In this document: positions 56,671 through 64,000 of the stretch, in pieces | Layout: every line of letters begins with the position of its first letter | Numbering within the stretch: position 1 is the stretch's first letter | From: Brachybacterium sp. YJGR34 | Lineage (GTDB): Bacteria > Actinomycetota > Actinomycetes > Actinomycetales > Dermabacteraceae | DNA: 64,000 nt | Direction of reading: 5' to 3' | Assembly: GCF_003347015.1 (NCBI RefSeq) | Contig: NZ_PNFB01000002.1 | Location: 248,001-312,000 of the forward strand | The notes under the pieces: model-generated | Database searches by the model: none | What the model was told of the DNA's origin: nothing | The model's input: only the letters and a program-made list of their open reading frames with translations | Program-made: the position numbers and the translations under genes

Positions 56671-58335
56671 GTGACCACCGCACAGCGCCGCCCGATCCGC
56701 CGAGCCCTCCTCTCCGTCTTCGACAAGTCCGGCATCGTCGACCTCGCCCGCACCCTCGCCGAGAACGGCGTGGAGATCGTCTCCACCGGGTCCACCGGGT
56801 CCACGATCCGCGAGGCCGGCGTGGCCGTCACCGACGTCGAGTCCGTCACCGGCTTCCCCGAGATGCTCGACGGCCGTGTCAAGACCCTCCACCCCCGCGT
56901 CCACGCCGGGATCCTCGCCGACTCCCGCCTCGAGGCGCACCGCGAGCAGCTCGCCGCGCAGGACATCGAGCCCTTCGACCTGGTGGTCGTGAACCTCTAC
57001 CCCTTCGCCGGTACCGTCGCCGCAGGCGGCACCTTCGAGGAGATCATCGAGAAGATCGACATCGGCGGACCCTCGATGGTGCGCGGCGCCGCGAAGAACT
57101 TCGCCACCGTCGCCGTGGTCGTGGATCCCGAGGACTACCGCACCGCCGCCGAGGCCGCGGCCCGCGGCGGCTTCACCCTCGCCGAGCGCCAGGAGCTCGC
57201 GACCGTCGCCTTCACCCGCACCGCCGAGTACGACGAGGCGATCAGCGACTGGATGCTCGAGCAGCTCGAGGCGCCGGAGACCGACGGCGCGCAGGACGCT
57301 CTCGAGGCGTCGCTCGAGGACGAGGAGGAGATCAGCATCCTGGACCTCTCGGACCAGGACGCCGCCGAGCTCGGCATCACCGCCACCCTCCGCTACGGCG
57401 AGAACCCGCACCAGCGGGCCCGCCTCGCCGTCACCGACGACGACGCCCCCGGCCTCGCCGGCGCCGAGCAGCTCGGCGGCAAGGAGATGAGCTACAACAA
57501 CTACGTCGACGCCGATGCCGCGGCGCGCGCCGCCTTCGACCACACGCTGCCCTGCGTCGCCGTGGTCAAGCACAACAACCCCTGCGGCATCGCGTCCACG
57601 GGTGAGGACGAGGACATCGCCCGCGCCCACGCCCTCGCCCACGGCACCGACCCGGTCAGCGCCTACGGCGGCGTGATCGCGACCAACCGCACGGTCACCC
57701 TCGCCATGGCCCAGCAGGTCAAGCCGATCTTCACCGAGGTCATCCTGGCCCCGGGCTACGAGGACGAGGCCCTCGAGCTGCTGCGCACCAAGAAGAACCT
57801 GCGCATCCTGCGCCTGCAGGGCGAGTACGACCGGCCGGTCGAGATGCGCGAGATCTGGGGCGGCATGCTCCTGCAGGACGGCGACGCCGTGGACGCCGAG
57901 GGCGACGACCCCTCGCAGTGGACCCTCGCCGCCGGAGAGGCCGCCGACGAGGCGACCCTCGCCGATCTCGACTTCGCCTGGCGCTCGGTGCGGGCGGTGA
58001 AGTCCAACGCGATCCTGCTCGCCTCCGGTGGCGCCGCCGTCGGCATCGGCATGGGCCAGGTCAACCGCCTGGACTCCTGCCGCCTGGCCGTCTCCCGTGC
58101 GAACACCCTCGGCGAGCACGCCGAGGGGGAGAGCGCCCCGGAGCGGGCACGCGGCGCGGTCGCCGCCTCGGACGCGTTCTTCCCCTTCGCCGACGGCGCG
58201 CAGATCCTGCTCGACGCCGGGGTGCGGGCGATCGTCCAGCCCGGCGGCTCGATCCGGGACCAGGAGGTCGTCGAGGCCTGCCGCGCCGCGGGCGTGACGA
58301 TGTACCTCACCGGCACCCGCCACTTCTCCCACTGA
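56671..58335 (+). CDS. purH: AICAR transformylase/IMP cyclohydrolase
   Basis: A 554-residue bifunctional enzyme for the last two purine steps. N-terminal IMP cyclohydrolase half ([42 protein letters not shown]) and C-terminal transformylase half with [12 protein letters not shown] and [16 protein letters not shown] (Lys-His motif). An acidic insert (about 205-235) between the halves is longer than usual. GTG start preceded by AGGAG. Regulated by the ZTP riboswitch upstream. Confidence 0.97.
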   Translation: MTTAQRRPIRRALLSVFDKSGIVDLARTLAENGVEIVSTGSTGSTIREAGVAVTDVESVTGFPEMLDGRVKTLHPRVHAGILADSRLEAHREQLAAQDIEPFDLVVVNLYPFAGTVAAGGTFEEIIEKIDIGGPSMVRGAAKNFATVAVVVDPEDYRTAAEAAARGGFTLAERQELATVAFTRTAEYDEAISDWMLEQLEAPETDGAQDALEASLEDEEEISILDLSDQDAAELGITATLRYGENPHQRARLAVTDDDAPGLAGAEQLGGKEMSYNNYVDADAAARAAFDHTLPCVAVVKHNNPCGIASTGEDEDIARAHALAHGTDPVSAYGGVIATNRTVTLAMAQQVKPIFTEVILAPGYEDEALELLRTKKNLRILRLQGEYDRPVEMREIWGGMLLQDGDAVDAEGDDPSQWTLAAGEAADEATLADLDFAWRSVRAVKSNAILLASGGAAVGIGMGQVNRLDSCRLAVSRANTLGEHAEGESAPERARGAVAASDAFFPFADGAQILLDAGVRAIVQPGGSIRDQEVVEACRAAGVTMYLTGTRHFSH

Positions 58336-58363
58336 TCCCCGGGGCTCCCGCCCCCCCGCGTGA

Positions 58364-58392
58364 CGCCCCGTCCGGCCCGTCCGGACGGGGCG
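58364..58392 (+). terminator. Terminator hairpin after purH
   Basis: 12-bp perfect stem 58364-58375 with 58381-58392 (CGCCCCGTCCGG and complement), loop CCCGT, 28 bp after the purH stop. Confidence 0.75.
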
Positions 58393-58499
58393 TCCGGGCA
58401 CCGCGGAACGGAGCCCGGAGGCGTCCGGGAGCTGTTCACCTGCGCGACATGCTCGACCTCTAGAGTTGTCGCAGACACCAGCATGATGAAGGAGCGGCC

Positions 58500-59405
58500 G
58501 TGAAGATCCCCGACAACCAGAGCCTGCGCGAGTACATCGAGCATCTGCGTGAAGAGGGGTACTCGGTCGCGGACGGCCACACCCCGGATCCCGATCTCAT
58601 CGATCCGCGCGGCAATCCGGTCTACACCTGGCAGGAGGGGTACCCGTACGAGACGCGCATGGATCGCGAGGAGTACGAGCTCGAGAAGTACCGCCTCCAG
58701 GTGGAGCTGCTGAAGTACCAGTACTGGCTCGAGGACAACGACCAGAAGTCGATCATCATCTTCGAGGGGCGGGACGCGGCCGGCAAGGGCGGCACCATCA
58801 AGCGCTTCACCGAGCACCTCAACCCCCGCACCGCACGGGTGGTCGCGCTGAACAAGCCCAGCGACCGCGAGCGCGGCCAGTGGTACTTCCAGCGCTACAT
58901 CCAGCACCTCCCCACCGAGGGCGAGATGGTGCTCTTCGACCGGTCCTGGTACAACCGCGCCGGCGTCGAGCGCGTGATGGGCTTCGCGACCCCCGAGGAG
59001 TACGAGACCTTCATGACCCAGGTGCCGCACTTCGAGCGGATGCTCGTCGACTCCGGCATCCACGTCACGAAGTTCTGGTTCTCCGTCTCCCAGAAGGAGC
59101 AGCGCACGCGCTTCGCGATCCGCCAGCTGGATCCGGTGCGGCGCTGGAAGCTCTCCCCGATGGACCTGGAGTCCCTGGACCGCTGGGAGGCGTACACGCA
59201 GGCCAAGGAGGAGATGTTCCGCCGCACGGACAAGAAGTACGCGCCGTGGACCATCATCCGCTCCAACGACAAGAAGCGCGCCCGGCTGAACGCGATGCGC
59301 TACTTCCTCTCCCAGTTCGAGTACGAGGACAAGGACCACGAGGTCGTCGGCACCCCGGACCCGAAGCTCGTCATGCGCGGCAAGCAGGAGGAGGCCGACG
59401 AGTGA
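58500..59405 (+). CDS. ppk2: Polyphosphate kinase 2 (PPK2 family)
   Basis: A 301-residue PPK2 that phosphorylates nucleoside phosphates with polyphosphate or the reverse. Walker A EGRDAAGKGGTIKRF (Lys96), catalytic region LFDRSWYNRAGVERVMGF (Asp147), and lid-type Arg/Lys residues (KPSDRERGQWYFQR). Single domain, so class I (one-domain) PPK2. GTG start with GGAG upstream, following a TAGAGT box (58461-58466). Confidence 0.94.
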   Translation: MKIPDNQSLREYIEHLREEGYSVADGHTPDPDLIDPRGNPVYTWQEGYPYETRMDREEYELEKYRLQVELLKYQYWLEDNDQKSIIIFEGRDAAGKGGTIKRFTEHLNPRTARVVALNKPSDRERGQWYFQRYIQHLPTEGEMVLFDRSWYNRAGVERVMGFATPEEYETFMTQVPHFERMLVDSGIHVTKFWFSVSQKEQRTRFAIRQLDPVRRWKLSPMDLESLDRWEAYTQAKEEMFRRTDKKYAPWTIIRSNDKKRARLNAMRYFLSQFEYEDKDHEVVGTPDPKLVMRGKQEEADE

Positions 59406-59435
59406 GCTGAGCGCCCGCCTCCTGCACCCGCGCGC

Positions 59436-60977
59436 TCAGAAGTCCGGGCGCTCGGCCCGCGGCAGCGCGACCTCACCGGAGTCCGGCTCCTCGATCCCCG
59501 GCACGGCGTCCTCCGACCCCTCCGCCACCGGCTGCGCCGGGATGGTGCCGGTCGTGGTGGCGCGGAAGGGGGCGGTCATCGCAGCGGGGGAGAGGAGTCC
59601 CGCCAGGCGCTCCTCGTCGACCAGGCCGCGCTCGAGCACCAGATCGGCGACCGGCCGCCCCGAGGCCAGCGCGGACTCCGCCACATCGGTCGCGGCGGCA
59701 TAGCCGATCACCGGCACCAGCGCCGTCACCACTCCGATCGAGCGGCGCAGATAGTCCTGCAGCACGTCCTCGTTGAGCGTGATCCCGGCGATGCAGCGGT
59801 CCGCCAGGGTGTTCATCGCTCGGGTCATGATCCGGGTGGATTCGAGGATGTTGAAGGCGATCACCGGTTCGAAGGGGTTCAGCTGCAGCTGTCCTCCCTC
59901 GGCCGCGAAGGTCACCGAGAGATCGTTGCCGATCACCTCGTAGGCCACCTGGTTGACGACCTCCGGGATCACCGGGTTCACCTTGCCGGGCATGATCGAG
60001 CTGCCCGGCTGCACGGCGGGGAGGTTGAGCTCGTGGAGCCCCGCGCGCGGACCCGAGGACAGCAGCCGCAGGTCGTTGCAGATCTTGGAGATCTTCACCG
60101 CGATCCGCTTGAGGATCCCCGAGAAGGTGACGAAGGCACCGGTGTCGCTCGTGGCCTCGACCAGGTCGTCCGCGACCACGAAGGGGATGCCGGTGAGCTC
60201 GGAGAGCTCCCCGGTGGCCATCACGGCGTAGCGCGGGTCCGAGGTGATGCCGGTGCCGATCGCCGTGGCGCCCAGGTTGACCTCCTGGAAGAGGGTGGCG
60301 GTGCGGGTCAGCCGGGTCACGTCCTCCTCGATGGTGGTGGCCCAGCCGTGGAACTCCTGGCCCACCGTCATCGGCACCGCGTCCTGCATCTGGGTGCGGC
60401 CCATCTTCAGCACGGCGGAGAACTCCTCGCCCTTGCCCCGCAGGGTCGTGATGAGGTGATCCATCGCCTCGGCCAGCGCCGGGAAGCTCAGCATCATCGT
60501 CAGCCGGATCGCCGTGGGATAGACGTCGTTGGTGGACTGCCCCAGATTGACGTGGTTGTTGGGGTGGAGGTGGTCGTACTGCCCGCGCTCACGGCCCAGC
60601 AGCTCGAGCGCCCGGTTCGCGATCACCTCGTTGGCGTTCATGTTGGTGCTGGTCCCCGCGCCGCCCTGGATCATGTCGACCACGAAGTGCTCGTGCAGGG
60701 CACCGCCCACGATCTCCTCGCAGGCGCGGTCGATGGCGCCGGCCCGCTCCTCGTCCAGCGCCCCCAGGCGATGATTGGCGCGCGCCGCCGCGCGCTTCAC
60801 CTGCGCGAGCGCCTCGATGAGGCGCGGGAAGTGGTGCAGCGGGACTCCGGTGATGTGGAAGTTCTCCTGCGCCCGCAGGGTCTGGATGCCGTAGTAGGCA
60901 TCGGCGGGGACCTCGCGGTCGCCGAGCAGGTCGTGCTCGCGGCGCGTGGTGCCGGGGCTCGAGGCGGGACGGGTCAT
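59436..60977 (-). CDS. aspA: Aspartate ammonia-lyase
   Basis: A 513-residue fumarase/aspartase-superfamily lyase (aspartate to fumarate and ammonia). Signature GSSIMPGKVNP (about residues 324-334) plus GAGTSTNMNANEVIANRA and HPNNHVNLGQSTNDV. ATG at 60977 chosen because GGAGGA lies nine bases upstream; an in-frame ATG 15 bases earlier is less likely. The C-terminus carries about 40 residues beyond the usual end (Pro/Ala/Glu-rich), function unknown. Confidence 0.94.
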   Translation of the reverse strand: MTRPASSPGTTRREHDLLGDREVPADAYYGIQTLRAQENFHITGVPLHHFPRLIEALAQVKRAAARANHRLGALDEERAGAIDRACEEIVGGALHEHFVVDMIQGGAGTSTNMNANEVIANRALELLGRERGQYDHLHPNNHVNLGQSTNDVYPTAIRLTMMLSFPALAEAMDHLITTLRGKGEEFSAVLKMGRTQMQDAVPMTVGQEFHGWATTIEEDVTRLTRTATLFQEVNLGATAIGTGITSDPRYAVMATGELSELTGIPFVVADDLVEATSDTGAFVTFSGILKRIAVKISKICNDLRLLSSGPRAGLHELNLPAVQPGSSIMPGKVNPVIPEVVNQVAYEVIGNDLSVTFAAEGGQLQLNPFEPVIAFNILESTRIMTRAMNTLADRCIAGITLNEDVLQDYLRRSIGVVTALVPVIGYAAATDVAESALASGRPVADLVLERGLVDEERLAGLLSPAAMTAPFRATTTGTIPAQPVAEGSEDAVPGIEEPDSGEVALPRAERPDF

Positions 60978-61070
60978 CGAGGTGTCCTCCATCGGTCGCG
61001 TCGACCGGCGGCGCTGCCGATCGGTGCCAGCGTAGCCGGGCCGGGACGGGGCGCGTCGTAGCATGGGGCG

Positions 61071-61361
61071 GTGAGCTCCTCCCGGTCCCCCTTCACCCTC
61101 GGCGCCGCGCTGCGGCGTCAGGCGGTGCTGACCGCGTCCCTCGTGGCCACCGGCGCGATCGTGGTGGTCGGGGTGGTGATCTCCGCGCCGCTGGCGGGTC
61201 TGCTGCTGGCGAGCCTGCTGGGCGTGCTCGCGCTGCTGCGCGCCGTGCTGCCGGTCCGGGTCGTCGGCGCTCTCGCGGTGCGCACGCGGGGCCTCGACGT
61301 GGCCGTGCTGGTGCTCCTGGCCGTGGGCATCGGAGTGCTCTCCGGCTCGCCCAACCTCTAG
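61071..61361 (+). CDS. DUF3017 family small membrane protein
   Basis: A 96-residue protein with two to three helices and the DUF3017 pattern LRAVLPVRVVGALAVRTRGLDVAVLVLLAVGIGVL (read in pieces). In actinobacteria this family sits next to purine and folate genes; function unknown. GTG start six bases after TAGCAT (61059-61064), indicating leaderless transcription. Divergent from aspA. Confidence 0.85.
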   Translation: MSSSRSPFTLGAALRRQAVLTASLVATGAIVVVGVVISAPLAGLLLASLLGVLALLRAVLPVRVVGALAVRTRGLDVAVLVLLAVGIGVLSGSPNL

Positions 61362-61430
61362 GCGCGCCCCCGCGGAACACGTTCCGCGCCGCATTGTTCT
61401 CCCCGGTCACCGGTGTGGGACGATCGGTCC

Positions 61431-62927
61431 GTGCCCACCGATTCCGTTCGGCTCCATGCCGTCTTCGACCTCGCCATGAGGATCGGCGAGGGGCTGCTCA
61501 CCAACGGGGCGGCCGCCTCCGAGGTCACCGCGACCGTCCTGCGGGTGACGAGCTCCTCCGGCCTGCGCAACGTGTCCGTCCAGGTCACCTTCGACGAGGT
61601 GACGATCTCCTATCTGCCCGACGAGCTGGGCACCCCGTTCACCCGGGTCCGCTCCGTGGGCGCGCGGGTGCAGGACTTCGCCCGGCTCGCGGCCTACGAG
61701 GACGTCTCGCACCAGTACCTCTCGGGAGAGCTGCCGCTCGAGGAGGCCCGTCATCGCGCGGCCTCGATCCCGCAGGCTCCGCCCCGCTACCGCCTGCCGC
61801 TGGTGGTCGGGGGCTTCGCCGTGATGGGCGGGGCCGCCGCGCTCAGCTTCGGCGCCGGCGCGCTCGTGGTGCTCGCCGCGACCCTCTCGGCCGCGCTGCT
61901 CATCGCCCTGAGCGAGGCCCTGGCCCGCCGGAACATCCCTCCCTTCTACGCGCAGGCCCTCGGGGGCTTCGTCGCCGTCGGCGGCGCGGTGATCGTGGCG
62001 CTGATCGACCCCAGCCAGAACCCCTCGATCGTGGTGGTCTCCTGCATCATCGTGCAGCTCGCGGGCCTGTCCTCGATCAGCGCGGTGCAGGATGCCGTCA
62101 CCGGCTGGTACGTGACCGCCGCAGGACGCATCCTCGAGGCGCTCATGCTCACCGTCGGCCTCGTGGCCGGGGTGCGGGGCGGCCTGCTGCTGGCGGACGT
62201 CCTCGGCGCGGACATCTCCGTGACCGCCGCGATGCCGGTCACCCTGACCACGGTGCTCGCGGTGATCGTCGCCGGGCTGGGGATGGGGCTCGGCTACGGG
62301 GTGGGCACCCAGGTCCCGGGCCGGCTGCTGCTGGCCGGGAGCCTGGTCGCCGCGGGCTCCGGGGTGATCGCGCACGTGCTCTCGGGCCTGCTGCTGGACC
62401 GGTCCTTCGCCGCCGGCGTCGCCGCCTTCGTCACGGGACTGGTCGCCACGGCGCTCGGCGACCGGCTGCGGGCCCCGGCGCTCGCCTTCGTGATGTGCGG
62501 CGTCATCCCGCTGGTCCCCGGCTCGCGCATCTACCGGGGCCTGCTGGGACTGGACGACGAGATCACCGTGGGCCTGTCCGAGCTGATGGGCGCCGTGGAG
62601 ATCGCGGTGGCGATCGCCGCCGGCGTGGTGCTCGGGCAGCTGCTCTCCTCGCGGATCATGCCGTACTTCCGCCGCAGCGGCATCGCCTACACCCCGGCGA
62701 TCTCCACGCCGTTCACGACCCTGCGTCGCCGGCGGCTCTCCCTCGGGTCCCGCCGCCAGCGGCGTCGTCGCGGCACGGCGATCGTCGAGCCGTCTACGAT
62801 GACCGAAGAGATGACAGCGCTGTCGCCCGCGATGTTCGAGGACACGGATCTGCTCGAGATCCTGGAGCCGCCCGCGGACCTCGAGGACACCTCGGGACGG
62901 CGCCCCGACCCGGAGGAGACCCCATGA
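61431..62927 (+). CDS. thrE: Threonine/serine exporter ThrE family protein
   Basis: A 498-residue amino-acid exporter with fused ThrE and ThrE_2 halves. N-terminal cytoplasmic domain (about 1-135) contains GEGLLTNGAAASEVTATVLRV; ten or so helices follow from about 120 to 410 (GGFVAVGGAVIVALIDPSQNPSIVVV, then LGLDDEITVGLSELMGAVEIAVAIAAGVVLGQLLS, in pieces). The C-terminal about 90 residues are charged and cytoplasmic. GTG start after GACGAT. Stop overlaps the next gene by four bases. Confidence 0.92.
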   Translation: MPTDSVRLHAVFDLAMRIGEGLLTNGAAASEVTATVLRVTSSSGLRNVSVQVTFDEVTISYLPDELGTPFTRVRSVGARVQDFARLAAYEDVSHQYLSGELPLEEARHRAASIPQAPPRYRLPLVVGGFAVMGGAAALSFGAGALVVLAATLSAALLIALSEALARRNIPPFYAQALGGFVAVGGAVIVALIDPSQNPSIVVVSCIIVQLAGLSSISAVQDAVTGWYVTAAGRILEALMLTVGLVAGVRGGLLLADVLGADISVTAAMPVTLTTVLAVIVAGLGMGLGYGVGTQVPGRLLLAGSLVAAGSGVIAHVLSGLLLDRSFAAGVAAFVTGLVATALGDRLRAPALAFVMCGVIPLVPGSRIYRGLLGLDDEITVGLSELMGAVEIAVAIAAGVVLGQLLSSRIMPYFRRSGIAYTPAISTPFTTLRRRRLSLGSRRQRRRRGTAIVEPSTMTEEMTALSPAMFEDTDLLEILEPPADLEDTSGRRPDPEETP

Positions 62928-64000
62928 CCACGTCGTCCCTGATCGCCCTCGGCAGCTATTCGCGCAGCGGATCCGGCCGGGGAGCGGGCCTCGAGCTCCT
63001 GCGTCTGAGCACGGGGGCGGGGACGACCGATGCCCCGATCGTGGAGCGATGCGCCGCGGTGGACCTCCCGGACCCCTCCTTCGTGGCCTGGAGCCTCGAC
63101 GGGACCCTGCTGTACGCGGTGCTCGAGACGGACCCCACGCGCGTGGTCGCGGTGCGCGTCGCCGAGGACGGGGCGCACGCCGAGGTGGTCGCCGATCTGG
63201 CCCTGACTGGCTCCGGCGGCTGCCACCTCGCCCTCGGGCCGGACCCCAGCACCCTCCTGGTGGCCCAGTACGGCTCCGGCTCGCTGGTCACGGTGCGCCT
63301 GGACGCCGACGGCCTGCCCGTGCGGCAGATCGACCTCGACGACCATCGCGACCATCACGACCGGGCCGAGGGCGCCGCCCCGCACCCGCACCAGGTGGTG
63401 ACGCTCCCCGGCACCGGGATCCTCGCGGTCCCCGATCTCGGGCTGGACCGCGTGCTCCTCTACCGCCAGGACAATGCCGGGGAGGCCGGACTGGTGGGGG
63501 AGATCCCGCTCAGCCGCGGCAGCGGCCCGCGGCACCTCGCCGCGGACCACGAGTCCGAGCAGCTGCACATCTCCTGCGAGCTCTCCGGAATGGTGGCCAC
63601 GGCGGTGCGCGGTGCCGCGGACCCGGAGCCGGCGGCCCCCGAGATCCTGCAGGGGGCCTCCCATCGCTGGAGCGTGCGCTCGATGATCCCGGCCAGCGGA
63701 CGGGAGGGCTCCAACGCGCTCTCCCACCTGGAGCTCGCGGCCGACGAGTCCGTGCTGCTGGTCGCCAACCGCGGGCCGGACACCCTCTCCCTGCTCTCCC
63801 TGGCGGGGATGCGCCCGGAGCGGGTGGCGGAGATCGCGGTGGGCGCTCATCCGCGGCACTTCACCCAGCTCGGGGACCTGGTGCTGGTGGCGGCGCAGGA
63901 GAGCGACCGGATCGACGTGCTGCGCCGGCGGGGCGAGGAGCTCTCCGTCGCCGCGGAGCCCATCGCCGCGCCCTCCGCGGCGTGCCTGGCCGTGCGCCCC
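62924..64000 (+). CDS. Beta-propeller lactonase (6-phosphogluconolactonase-like), cut by window end
   Basis: At least 359 residues of a seven-bladed propeller of the lactonase family (YbhE/Pgl type). Blades repeat PDP/SxxTLL-like motifs (SLDGTLLYAVLETDP, GPDPSTLLVAQYGSGS), with PHPHQVVTLPG and GPRHLA typical of the active-site face. Pgl hydrolyses 6-phosphogluconolactone in the pentose-phosphate pathway; other lactonase activities are possible. ATG overlaps the thrE stop (ATGA). No stop occurs before the window ends. Confidence 0.9.
   Translation, partial: MTTSSLIALGSYSRSGSGRGAGLELLRLSTGAGTTDAPIVERCAAVDLPDPSFVAWSLDGTLLYAVLETDPTRVVAVRVAEDGAHAEVVADLALTGSGGCHLALGPDPSTLLVAQYGSGSLVTVRLDADGLPVRQIDLDDHRDHHDRAEGAAPHPHQVVTLPGTGILAVPDLGLDRVLLYRQDNAGEAGLVGEIPLSRGSGPRHLAADHESEQLHISCELSGMVATAVRGAADPEPAAPEILQGASHRWSVRSMIPASGREGSNALSHLELAADESVLLVANRGPDTLSLLSLAGMRPERVAEIAVGAHPRHFTQLGDLVLVAAQESDRIDVLRRRGEELSVAAEPIAAPSAACLAVRP

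Noticed and set aside
1-64000. CRISPR arrays
   Set aside because: No set of 24-40 base repeats with regular unique spacers; the only tandem array is the 10-base repeat at 37591-37640.

Overview
The window is high-GC DNA (about 70% by eye), densely coded on both strands, with short intergenic gaps, many GTG starts and 1-4 nt ATGA/GTGA overlaps. Gene content and order point to an actinobacterium of the Micrococcales, most likely Brachybacterium/Dermabacteraceae-like (inference): a cytochrome c system II cluster beside a menaquinone cluster, perM-purN-purH order, a bS22 micro-protein, a DUF222/13E12 HNH gene, an MT0933-type antitoxin-like protein, and many TAnnnT -10 boxes only 6-7 nt from a start codon (leaderless transcription). 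No prophage, integrase, insertion sequence, CRISPR array or replication origin was found; this looks like core chromosome with a few accessory genes.

Region by region. 1-6.3 kb: end of a probable RNase J gene, a SulP anion transporter, an ACR3 arsenite exporter with a MerR regulator, an APH(6)-like kinase, a small methyltransferase, a VOC protein and a cupin. 6.3-9.5 kb: a DUF222-HNH endonuclease gene preceded by paired TTGTGGA/TCCACA repeats and running into a Gfo/Idh/MocA oxidoreductase gene. 9.5-12.7 kb: a glycine betaine/proline ABC importer (ATPase-permease-binding protein). 13-18.4 kb: a ChaA-type antiporter, two unknown membrane proteins and an S9 peptidase; then tRNA-Arg(CCT). 18.7-22.1 kb: a MobA-like/nitrilase fusion, a CopC-domain protein, an MT0933-like orphan and a DeoR regulator.

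22.1-26.9 kb carries the most unusual gene: a 1502-residue DUF4011-helicase-Vsr/MTES_1575 protein, the architecture of the Hhe defence protein, whose Walker A, Walker B and nuclease motifs are all altered; a 61-residue protein is translationally coupled to it. 26.9-32.4 kb: DUF368 (PopT-like) transporter, proC, TrkA/TrkH potassium uptake and an AcuC-like deacetylase. 32.4-38 kb: a glycosyltransferase coupled to two dynamin-like GTPases (DynA/DynB-like), bS22 behind a structured leader, and a glutaredoxin-like protein. 38-39.3 kb: yceI and marR from overlapping divergent promoters.

39.4-53.8 kb is a respiratory block: phosphatase-tlpA-ccdA-resB-ccsB assembles c-type cytochromes, and menA, menE, menB, menC, menD and menF make menaquinone from chorismate; menB and menC diverge from facing TACCCT promoters. 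An HtrA-type protease lies between menD and menF. 53.9-58.3 kb: perM-like gene, purN and purH; purH has its own promoter and a ZTP (pfl) riboswitch. 58.5-64 kb: PPK2, aspartate ammonia-lyase, DUF3017 protein, ThrE-type exporter and a beta-propeller lactonase cut by the window end. Many convergent pairs end back to back, overlap at their 3' ends, or share long perfect hairpins.
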